A stretch of 64,000 bases of DNA from Anaerolineaceae bacterium (GTDB taxonomy: Bacteria > Chloroflexota > Anaerolineae > Aggregatilineales > Phototrophicaceae), in assembly GCA_020634115.1 (NCBI GenBank), contig JACKCH010000012.1, forward strand, positions 1 to 64,000, read 5' to 3'. The notes beneath the pieces were generated by a model. The model was not told the origin of the DNA and made no database searches. It was given only the letters and a program-made list of their open reading frames with translations. Positions 50,439 through 56,853 of the stretch are shown piece by piece. Made by a program: the position numbers and the translations under genes. The stretch's first letter is position 1. Every line of letters starts with the position of its first letter.

Positions 50439-51644
50439 CTACTCGCCGCCCATCACCAGCGCCAGCGGTTGGAACTTACCATCAACCACGATCTGCGCAA
50501 TGGGATCATGAACCGGGTTACGGTCTTCGTCAAAGCTGAACACACCCAGCGGGCTGTCGAAATCGGTGATTCCGGCCAGCGCATCACGCACGGCGGTACG
50601 ATCCGTCGAGTCACCACAGCGAATTGCTGTCGCCATCAGCCATGCACCGGTGTAAGCCTGCGCCGCGAACTGATCTGGTGATATTTCGTAGGCAGCTTCG
50701 TAATCTTCAACAAACTTCACGCTGCTCTCGCTTGGGTTCGGATTGCCATAGTTCCATGCGCCGCCGACAATCAGGCCTTCCGAGTCCGCGCCGGTATCGC
50801 GCAGCACTGCCGGGGAGTTGAAGCCGTTCCCGCCGATGATGGGGCCGGCATAACCCAGCGCCCGCGCCTGAAGAATGATCTGGGTGGCTTCCGCTGCCAG
50901 TGCCGAAACTACCAGCGCATCCGGTTCAGCGGCGATCAGGTTGGTAAGCTGCGCGTTGAAGTCCACATCACCTTTAGCGAACGTTTCTTCGCCCAGAATT
51001 TCGATGCCGTTGTCTTCCAGTGCCGCCTTGAATACTTCATAGCCGCTGACGGTGAAGTCGTCATCGTTCCCGTAGAACAAGCCAACCTTGGTCAGCCCCA
51101 GAATTTCGGTGGCTTGTGCAATTGTGCCGGGGATCACTGCACCTTCCGGCAAACTGTCACGGAAGACAAAGTCGCCCATTTCAGTGATGCCATTGGCCGT
51201 GTTGCTCACGCCCATAACGACAGTGCCGTTTTCCTGTGCGACTGGGTCAGCAGCGAAGGCTTCTGAGGACAGGGTCGGGCCAAGCACGGCCACTACGCCA
51301 TCTTCTTCAACCAGCTTCGTCATAGCGGCGATGGCCTGATCACGGTTGCCGGCGGAATCTTCAAACATCACGACCAGCGTCGTATTTTCGCCCAGGTAGT
51401 GCGAAGCATTGATTTCGTCCACCGCAAGTTGAACGGCGTTTTGCTGGGCAGTGCCATAGACGGCAACCGCTTCACTCAGACCGAAAATCGCGCCAACATT
51501 GACGGTTTCTGGCAGGTTTTCCGGTGTCGGGCACTGCTCCCAGAAACCAACCAGAGGCTGTTCCATCATGTCATCTTGTGCAAACGCGGTAGTGGCGGGC
51601 AGCAGCAAAGCCACTACCAAGAGGAGGAATAGGTATTTTTTCAT
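50439..51644 (-). CDS. livK: branched-chain amino acid ABC importer, solute-binding protein LivK
   Basis: A 401-residue periplasmic-binding-protein-like I (Leu/Ile/Val) protein. The signal peptide MKKYLFLLLVVALLLPATTAFAQD precedes the mature protein, which has VNVGAIFGLSEAVAVYGTAQQNAVQLAVDEINA (in parts), VVAVLGPTLSSEAFAADPVAQENG (ligand-binding lobe) and KVGLFYGNDDDFTVSGYEVF. ATG 51644 follows AGGAAGTGAGCC. It could bind amides or other amino acids rather than leucine. First gene of the operon. Confidence 0.93.
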   Translation of the reverse strand: MKKYLFLLLVVALLLPATTAFAQDDMMEQPLVGFWEQCPTPENLPETVNVGAIFGLSEAVAVYGTAQQNAVQLAVDEINASHYLGENTTLVVMFEDSAGNRDQAIAAMTKLVEEDGVVAVLGPTLSSEAFAADPVAQENGTVVMGVSNTANGITEMGDFVFRDSLPEGAVIPGTIAQATEILGLTKVGLFYGNDDDFTVSGYEVFKAALEDNGIEILGEETFAKGDVDFNAQLTNLIAAEPDALVVSALAAEATQIILQARALGYAGPIIGGNGFNSPAVLRDTGADSEGLIVGGAWNYGNPNPSESSVKFVEDYEAAYEISPDQFAAQAYTGAWLMATAIRCGDSTDRTAVRDALAGITDFDSPLGVFSFDEDRNPVHDPIAQIVVDGKFQPLALVMGGE

Positions 51645-51692
51645 GGCTCACTTCCTAGAAATATAAAACGAAGCAATTTTACGAGGATGCAA

Positions 51693-51721
51693 ATTGTAAC
51701 GGATTGCTGGCGTTCTGCCAA
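51693..51721 (-). promoter_or_regulatory. predicted promoter of the liv operon
   Basis: On the minus strand TTGGCA (51721-51716), 17-base spacer, TACAAT (51698-51693), 49 bases before the livK ATG. Confidence 0.55.
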
Positions 51722-51794
51722 GAAATGTTTTTCCCATTTGAACCGCAGATACAGGCTAGACCATAAGAAAATTCCATTTTCTAAAAACAAAAAA

Positions 51795-51826
51795 GAGCGC
51801 AGATCGTTGTATGATGACCTGCGCTC
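51795..51826 (-). terminator. rho-independent terminator of the 72-residue protein gene
   Basis: GAGCGCAG and CTGCGCTC form a perfect 8-bp stem (51795-51802 with 51819-51826), followed on the minus strand by TTTTTTGTTTTT. It begins about 28 bases after the stop. Confidence 0.9.
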
Positions 51827-51854
51827 AACTTATGATACCAATCCAGGAAAGGGG

Positions 51855-52073
51855 TTATTTGCCACCCAGCAGCCCTTTAAGTATCCCACCGAGGCCACCG
51901 CCACCCATCAGTTTGGTTGGGTCCACATCACCGGCGACGATACCATCCAGGTTATCGGCGAACGGTTTGGGCAGCTTGCCTTTGAGAAATCCGAGTACGA
52001 CATCAACCGCGATTTTGGCGATGTCCTCGGAAATTCCAGCTTTTTCTGCGACCAGTTTGACTAATTGCTCCAT
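51855..52073 (-). CDS. small helical protein with Gly-rich tail
   Basis: A 72-residue protein, MEQLVKLVAEKAGISEDIA at the start, predicted helical to about residue 45 (VDVVLGFLKGKLPKPFADNL) with a C-terminal Gly-rich end (LMGGGGLGGILKGLLGGK). Similar short helical proteins are common in cyanobacteria and Chloroflexota, but no function is known to me. ATG 52073 has GAGGAG 7 bases upstream; the longer in-frame extension has no support. It is divergent from the mevalonate operon, has its own terminator, and shares the control region at 52129-52248. Confidence 0.75.
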   Translation of the reverse strand: MEQLVKLVAEKAGISEDIAKIAVDVVLGFLKGKLPKPFADNLDGIVAGDVDPTKLMGGGGLGGILKGLLGGK

Positions 52074-52128
52074 CGTTAATCTCCTCAGGGTACAACTTGA
52101 TATAAAAAGATAATCCGAACGAATTTTC

Positions 52129-52248
52129 GCACATTTGTGTTGTGAAAGCAATAAAAAGTCGCAAATAATGTCAAGTATTTGTGCCTCAGGTAGCTTTTGA
52201 TAGTGATTTGTGCCGGTTTTCACATCTCTGATAGTTTTTGAAAGCAAT
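52129..52248 (+). promoter_or_regulatory. operator-like elements upstream of HMG-CoA reductase
   Basis: Three elements recur upstream of the DUF35 genes at 56079-56181. They are GCTTTTGATAGT (52193-52204), CTCTGATAGTTTTTGA followed by AAGCAAT (52226-52248), and GCACATTTGTGT (52129-52140). The first two start 33 bases apart here and also at 56079 and 56112. Confidence 0.6.
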
Positions 52249-52268
52249 CTGCTGGTAGAGTTCAACCC

Positions 52269-53564
52269 ATGACTACGCAACAGACTTCACGTATATCGGG
52301 TTTCTACAAACTAGCTTTGTCGGAACGGGTTTCCCGCGTCGCCGCCTGGGCTGGCCTGACTCCTGAAGAACAGCAGGCCTTGCTTGGCGTTAGTGGCCTG
52401 AACGCCGAACAGGCTGGCAATATGATTGAGAACGTCATCGGCGTGTATGCTTTGCCGTTGGGTGTTGCCACCAATTTCCTGATTAACGGTCAGGACTATC
52501 TGATTCCGATGGTAATCGAAGAACCTTCGGTGGTCGCGGCGGTCAGTAACGCGGCGCGCTTGTTTCGGGAAGGTGGCGGTTTTACGGCATCCAGCGATGA
52601 GCCGGTGATGATCGGGCAGATTCAGGTGTTGGATGTGCCGGATGTCCAGGCCGCCGCACAGGCCGTGCTGGCGAAGCAAGACCTGCTCATGGCCGAAGCC
52701 GACAGGGTAGGGGGCAGTATCGTTAAACACGGTGGGGGGGCGCGGGGCATCGAAGTTCGTCCTTTCCCGGATACACCCGCCGGGCCGATGCTGGTGATTC
52801 ACCTGCTGTATGACACGCGGGATGCGATGGGCGCGAATGCCATCAACACCGCTGCTGAACATCTGGCGACGCAGGTTGAGGCTATCACCGGGGGGCGGGT
52901 GAATCTGCGGATTCTGAGCAACCTCACGGATCATCGTAAGGCCAGGGCCGAGGGCATGATTCCGGCGGCTGAACTGGCGACTGACTCCCTCACGGGTGAG
53001 CAGGTGGTGAAGTCCATTGTTGAGGCGGGCGTTTTTGCCGCGATTGACCCGTACCGTGCCGCCACCCATAACAAAGGCATCATGAACGGGATTGACCCGG
53101 TTGTGATTGCTACCGGCAACGACTGGCGGGCGATTGAGGCCGGGGCGCACGCTTATGCCGCCCGTGATGGTCAATACACCAGCATGACAAAATGGTGGCA
53201 GGACGAAGATGGCAACCTGCATGGCTCGATTGAAATTCCGCTGGCGGTGGGTATCGTCGGTGGCGCAACTCGCGTGCATCCGGCGGCAGGCCTGGCGCTC
53301 AAAATCATGAAGATTCAGTCCGCGTGGCAGTTGGCGGAAATTATCGCGGCGGTGGGGTTGGCACAAAACCTCGCAGCGATGCGGGCGTTGGCGACGGTGG
53401 GTATCCAGCAGGGACACATGCGAATGCACGCCAAGCAGATTGCGGTTGCGGCAGGCGCGACCAGTGACCTGATTCCCCGTGTGGTGCAAACCATGATTGA
53501 GGAAGGCAATATCCGCCTCGAACGAGCGAAGGCGCTGGTTCAGGAATTTTGCCAAAGCCTATGA
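52269..53564 (+). CDS. mvaA: HMG-CoA reductase (class II type)
   Basis: A 431-residue reductase converting HMG-CoA to mevalonate with NAD(P)H. Catalytic positions are recognisable by comparison with the Pseudomonas mevalonii enzyme: Glu in IENVIGVYALPLG, Lys in HNKGIMNG, Asp in MNGIDPVV and His in QQGHMRMHA. DTRDAMGANAINTAAE is the substrate/dinucleotide region. Length and sequence fit class II soluble reductases. Its stop overlaps the next small gene (ATGA). First gene of the mevalonate cluster, probably working in the biosynthetic direction given the synthase and thiolase beside it. Confidence 0.95.
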   Translation: MTTQQTSRISGFYKLALSERVSRVAAWAGLTPEEQQALLGVSGLNAEQAGNMIENVIGVYALPLGVATNFLINGQDYLIPMVIEEPSVVAAVSNAARLFREGGGFTASSDEPVMIGQIQVLDVPDVQAAAQAVLAKQDLLMAEADRVGGSIVKHGGGARGIEVRPFPDTPAGPMLVIHLLYDTRDAMGANAINTAAEHLATQVEAITGGRVNLRILSNLTDHRKARAEGMIPAAELATDSLTGEQVVKSIVEAGVFAAIDPYRAATHNKGIMNGIDPVVIATGNDWRAIEAGAHAYAARDGQYTSMTKWWQDEDGNLHGSIEIPLAVGIVGGATRVHPAAGLALKIMKIQSAWQLAEIIAAVGLAQNLAAMRALATVGIQQGHMRMHAKQIAVAAGATSDLIPRVVQTMIEEGNIRLERAKALVQEFCQSL

Positions 53565-53815
53565 GCATGAAGTTGGTGCGTATGCTCTTGTTGCCGCCAG
53601 TATTTTTTCTAGTTGATGCGATTGTCTGTCTTGGAATTCCGACCCTTTTGGCATTTCCAGAGCGGGACAATCCAAATGTCGGTGATATAACGAGAGGCTA
53701 CTATTATTGTGGATTTGGTTTAGCCGTCATACTACTCATATTGGCGGAGATAACTACACGGATAATACGGAAACGAGAATCGCAATCAGGACAAGTAGAT
53801 AATAACAAAGGCTAA
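53561..53815 (+). CDS. small two-helix membrane protein in the mevalonate operon
   Basis: An 84-residue protein with two hydrophobic helices (VRMLLLPPVFFLVDAIVCLGIPTLLAF, about 5-30; GYYYCGFGLAVILLILAEITT, about 45-67) and a charged tail. ATG 53561 overlaps the reductase stop in ATGA, showing translational coupling; the next gene is 34 bases on. The coding sequence is more AT-rich than its neighbours. No family is recognised. Confidence 0.65.
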   Translation: MSMKLVRMLLLPPVFFLVDAIVCLGIPTLLAFPERDNPNVGDITRGYYYCGFGLAVILLILAEITTRIIRKRESQSGQVDNNKG

Positions 53816-53849
53816 TCCAATGACGCTCAATGAAACAGGAGCATCTCCT

Positions 53850-54911
53850 ATGAATACCCATGATCTCATGCGCCCTGACCGGCAGGTTGGTATTGTTGGT
53901 TACGGGTCGTATATCCCACGCTATCGGCTGCCCGGCACGGAAGTGGCCCGTATCTGGACGGGTGGCCTGGGTGGTAGCCCGATTACCGAAAAGGCCGTTG
54001 CCGGTCTGGACGAAGATGTCACAACCATGTCCATTGAAGCGGCGCGTAACGCTTTGGCGCGGGCGCGGATCAGCCCGCAGGCGATTCGTGCGGTGTGGGT
54101 CGGCAGTGAAAGCCACCCCTACGCCGTCAAGCCGACCAGCACAATTGTTGCGGAAAGCATCGGCACTTCGCCCAATATCCAGGCCGCCGACTGGGAATTC
54201 GCCTGCAAAGCCGGTACAGAGGCGGTACAGGCCTCGATTGGTATGATCGGCAGTGGCATGGTGGGCTATACCCTCAGCATTGGCATGGACACCGCCCAGG
54301 GTCGCCCCGGTGATGCGCTCGAGTACACGGCAGCATCGGGTGGTGCGGCCTTTTTGCTCGGCCCGGCGGAAGAAGCCTGCGCGGTGTATCAGGGCAGTTA
54401 CAGTTTCGTCACCGATACGCCGGATTTCTGGCGGCGGGCGCATGAAGTCTACCCGAGTCATGGGGATCGTTTCACCGGCGAACCGGCCTACTTTAACCAT
54501 GTGGTTTCTGCCGGGCAGAAAATGATGGATATGATGGGGACAACGGCGGCGGATTATACCTATGCCGTGTTCCACCAACCGAATGTGAAATTCCCCAGTC
54601 GAGCGGCGGCGATGTTGGGGTTTAATGAGGAACAAATCAAAGTTGGTTTATTGGCTGGTGAAATCGGGAATGTCTATTCCGGGTCGTGCATGGTCGGCCT
54701 GACGGCGATTCTGGACATCGCCCAACCGGGTGACCGTATTCTGATGGTGAGCTACGGCAGCGGCGCGGGTTCGGATGCCTTCGATATTCTCGTGACCGAG
54801 CATATTAAGGAAGTACGCCACCTTGCCCCCGCGACTCGGGACTATATCAGCCGCCGCACGCCCGTAGATTATGCGACATACTGCCGTTTTCGCGGCAAAC
54901 TGAAGGAGTAA
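53850..54911 (+). CDS. hydroxymethylglutaryl-CoA synthase (archaeal/Chloroflexota type)
   Basis: A 353-residue thiolase-fold synthase that condenses acetyl-CoA with acetoacetyl-CoA. Catalytic groups are visible: Glu in WVGSESHPYAVKPTST, nucleophile Cys119 in EFACKAGTEAVQ and His in VFHQPNVKFP. The opening VGIVGYGSYIPRYRL and the ending TPVDYATYCRFRGKL are typical of the archaeal-type enzyme. ATG 53850 is chosen because AGGAG lies 9 bases upstream; the ATG at 53820 has none. In archaea this enzyme forms a complex with the thiolase and a DUF35 protein, whose homologues follow here. Confidence 0.94.
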   Translation: MNTHDLMRPDRQVGIVGYGSYIPRYRLPGTEVARIWTGGLGGSPITEKAVAGLDEDVTTMSIEAARNALARARISPQAIRAVWVGSESHPYAVKPTSTIVAESIGTSPNIQAADWEFACKAGTEAVQASIGMIGSGMVGYTLSIGMDTAQGRPGDALEYTAASGGAAFLLGPAEEACAVYQGSYSFVTDTPDFWRRAHEVYPSHGDRFTGEPAYFNHVVSAGQKMMDMMGTTAADYTYAVFHQPNVKFPSRAAAMLGFNEEQIKVGLLAGEIGNVYSGSCMVGLTAILDIAQPGDRILMVSYGSGAGSDAFDILVTEHIKEVRHLAPATRDYISRRTPVDYATYCRFRGKLKE

Positions 54912-54919
54912 TGTGAATT

Positions 54920-56071
54920 ATGCGCGATGTATCAATTATCGGCATTGGCCGTATTCCGGTAGGTGAACATTGGGAAAGCAGTCTGCGGATGCTGGCCGCC
55001 GAAGCCGCGGCAGCCGCTCTTAAGGATGCTGGGATCGAGGCGGTAGATGCGCTGTATGTGGGTAATGCTTATGGTGCGACGTATAGCAGCCAGCTTCACC
55101 TGGGCTCGTTAATTGCGGATTATGCTGGGCTGGGTGGTATTGAAGCCTATGCGATCGAAGCGGCGGATGCTTCCGGTGGAGCGGCGCTCCGGGCGGGGTA
55201 TCTGGCGGTGGCCTCCGGCCTGGTGGATACGGTGATGGTGCTGGGCGTAGAGAAATCAACAGACAGCATCGGCAGCGCCCGTGTGGAGGCACGGACAATC
55301 AGCCTGGACGCAGATTACGAAGCGGCACATGGGGCGACTCTTACTGGGCTAGCGGCGCTCCTCATGCGGCGCTATATGTATGAGCACAAGCTGGAACTCA
55401 GCGCCTTTGAAGGTTTCAGCATTAATTCCCATGCCAACGGCGCGTTGAGTGACTATGCCATGTTCCGCAATAAAATCAAGCCGGGACGTTTCGCTTCGGC
55501 GCCGATGGTGAGTGAACCGGTCAACCTGTTTGATGGTGCGCCGGATGCGGACGGGGCAGCGGCAGTGATTCTGACCGCTGCTGACAAAGCGGGAGACATG
55601 GTGCCGCTGCCGGTGCGTATTACAGGCAGTGCCGTCGCCACTGATACTCTGACGCTCCATGATCGGCAGGACTTGCTTTATCTGCGGGCGGTCAACCAGT
55701 CGGCCTATAAAGCCTATGAACAGGCCGGTATTCAGCCTGGCGATGTCAACCTGTTTGAGCTGCATGATGCCTTTACCGTACTCAGCGCTCTGACGTTGGA
55801 AGCTGCTGGATTCGCGGAACGGGGGCAGGGGTGGACACTGGCGCGCGATCAGGTGATTACGCTAACCGGCAAACTACCGATCAGCACCTTCGGTGGCCTG
55901 AAAGCACGTGGTAATCCGGCAGGCGCAACCGGCGTTTATCAGGCCGTGGAAGCCTGTTTGCAACTGCGCGGCCAGGCTGGTGCTAACCAGGCTGACGGTG
56001 CACGGACGGCCCTCATTCAGAATGTCGGAGGTCTGGGCAGTACCGTCGTCACGCATGTTTTACAGGTGTAA
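54920..56071 (+). CDS. thiolase homologue lacking the catalytic Cys and a catalytic His
   Basis: A 383-residue thiolase-fold protein placed exactly where archaeal clusters carry acetyl-CoA C-acetyltransferase. The overall match is full length (MRDVSIIGIGRIPVGEHW, ADYAGLGGIEAY, FELHDAFTVLSAL, FGGLKARGNPAGATGVYQ). The nucleophile motif, EAACASGG in this family, reads EAADASGG here: Asp83, codon GAT 55166-55168. The GHP motif reads GNP: Asn332, codon AAT 55913-55915. Only the His of HDAFT remains. It should therefore be a poor or inactive thiolase by the known mechanism. A structural role in the HMG-CoA synthase complex is a reasonable inference. AAGGAG precedes the ATG. Confidence 0.85.
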   Translation: MRDVSIIGIGRIPVGEHWESSLRMLAAEAAAAALKDAGIEAVDALYVGNAYGATYSSQLHLGSLIADYAGLGGIEAYAIEAADASGGAALRAGYLAVASGLVDTVMVLGVEKSTDSIGSARVEARTISLDADYEAAHGATLTGLAALLMRRYMYEHKLELSAFEGFSINSHANGALSDYAMFRNKIKPGRFASAPMVSEPVNLFDGAPDADGAAAVILTAADKAGDMVPLPVRITGSAVATDTLTLHDRQDLLYLRAVNQSAYKAYEQAGIQPGDVNLFELHDAFTVLSALTLEAAGFAERGQGWTLARDQVITLTGKLPISTFGGLKARGNPAGATGVYQAVEACLQLRGQAGANQADGARTALIQNVGGLGSTVVTHVLQV

Positions 56072-56078
56072 TACTGGT

Positions 56079-56181
56079 GCTTTTGAGAGTCTCTGATAGC
56101 TATCAACCCACCTCTGATAGTTTTTGATAGCCATTGTTCGCTATTATTCGAGGCAGTTCGTTCACTTTTGCACAAATGTGC
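56079..56181 (+). promoter_or_regulatory. operator-like elements upstream of the DUF35 genes
   Basis: GCTTTTGAGAGT (56079-56090) and CTCTGATAGTTTTTGA followed by TAGCCAT (56112-56134) start 33 bases apart, as at 52193/52226. Between them is the perfect palindrome TGATAGCTATCA (56094-56105). GCACAAATGTGC (56170-56181) is the inverse of the element at 52129. AAGGAG of the next gene follows. Confidence 0.6.
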
Positions 56182-56219
56182 CTAACCTTAAATCGCGGTT
56201 TTGAAGGAGTACCCCAATC

Positions 56220-56393
56220 ATGCAAATTTCACGTCACTGGCGTTTGAACTCACAGCGGTATCGCCTCCAGGGTGTCCGGTATGAAAATGGCGAAGTGAGC
56301 CTTCAGGCTCGCCCCACCCCGAGGAATCAGGATGTTGACCAAGTGGTAGAAACGCGCGAGCGTGCCGAGCGAATTTCGGTTCGGGGTCATTAA
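56220..56393 (+). CDS. 57-residue protein resembling the N-terminus of DUF35 but without zinc-ribbon cysteines
   Basis: The frame starts at ATG 56220 with AAGGAG nine bases upstream and ends at TAA 56393. It opens MQISRHWRLNSQRYRLQG, the usual start of Chloroflexota DUF35 proteins (ISRHWRLK.QRY.L.G). In those proteins a zinc ribbon (CPHCG...CPxCG) follows. Here the same positions read VRYENGEVSLQARP, with no Cys anywhere in the protein. The OB-fold half is a separate gene 3 bases on. It is either a genuine split module or the remains of a ribbon that lost its metal site. Confidence 0.6.
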   Translation: MQISRHWRLNSQRYRLQGVRYENGEVSLQARPTPRNQDVDQVVETRERAERISVRGH

Positions 56394-56396
56394 TAA

Positions 56397-56702
56397 ATGA
56401 GCGCAGCGTCCAACCCAGCTACTTCGCCGCGTGAGCGATTCACATTCGCTGGAACCGGGGAGATTGTCAGTTTTACAATCTTGCAAGAACCCCCGGAAAG
56501 TTTCGAGGAGCAGTCGCCATATACTTTGGCTTTGGTGAAACTGGATGAAGGTCCGGTTGTGACCGGTCAATTGACTGACTTGGACGGCGCAGTGCAAATC
56601 GGTGATCGGGTAGAGATGGTCACGCGAAAACTGATGACCGAAGGCGCGAAGGGGATGATTGTCTACGGTTATAAATTCCGTCCGGTTCTGCCACGCGCTT
56701 AA
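56397..56702 (+). CDS. DUF35 OB-fold acyl-CoA-associated protein
   Basis: A 101-residue protein with only the OB-fold half of DUF35: FTFAGTGEIVSFTILQEPP, YTLALVKLDEGPVVTGQLTD, IGDRVEMVTRKL and the conserved ending MIVYGYKFRPVL. In archaea DUF35 bridges thiolase and HMG-CoA synthase and holds the shared CoA-binding channel. Usual members are about 130-140 residues with an N-terminal zinc ribbon; here that part is a separate upstream gene. It starts 3 bases after that gene's stop, in the same operon, and a strong terminator follows. Confidence 0.85.
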   Translation: MSAASNPATSPRERFTFAGTGEIVSFTILQEPPESFEEQSPYTLALVKLDEGPVVTGQLTDLDGAVQIGDRVEMVTRKLMTEGAKGMIVYGYKFRPVLPRA

Positions 56703-56726
56703 GATCACCCAACACATAAACGCGCA

Positions 56727-56757
56727 AAAAAGCGACACTGCACAAGTGTCGCTTTTT
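56727..56757. terminator. terminator after the mevalonate cluster
   Basis: AAAAAGCGACACT (56727-56739), 5-base loop GCACA, AGTGTCGCTTTTT (56745-56757): a perfect 13-bp stem with flanking A and T tracts, usable in both directions. Confidence 0.93.
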
Positions 56758-56763
56758 GGTTTA

Positions 56764-56828
56764 GTCGCTTTAGCGAGTTGAGTACCGAAGGTACGAATCA
56801 AGCCACCCGCTATGCGGGTGGTCTTGAC
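56764..56828 (+). other. cluster of three consecutive hairpins, omega-RNA/IS200-IS605-end-like
   Basis: TCGC-TTTA-GCGA (56765-56776), GTACC-GAA-GGTAC (56782-56794), and TCAAG+CCACCCGC-TAT-GCGGGTGG+CTTGA (56798-56827, one bulged T) follow each other closely. The last resembles the terminal hairpin of IS200/IS605 right ends and TnpB guide RNAs. No transposase or TnpB gene is present, so this would be an orphan end if the comparison holds. Confidence 0.4.
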
Positions 56829-56853
56829 TTTGCTTTGTGCTAGATTACAGAGG

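Noticed and set aside
52311..53555. Long minus-strand open frame (414 codons) opposite HMG-CoA reductase
   Set aside because: It is the mirror frame of a GC-rich gene: Arg/His/Pro-rich, no family, no ribosome site, while the plus strand has full catalytic motifs.
53754..54635. Minus-strand open frame (293 codons) opposite HMG-CoA synthase
   Set aside because: Arg/Gly-rich antisense frame with no recognisable motif; the plus-strand gene is certain.
56250..56801. Minus-strand open frame (183 codons) over the DUF35 region
   Set aside because: It runs through a strong terminator and opposes two well-placed plus-strand genes; no family recognised.
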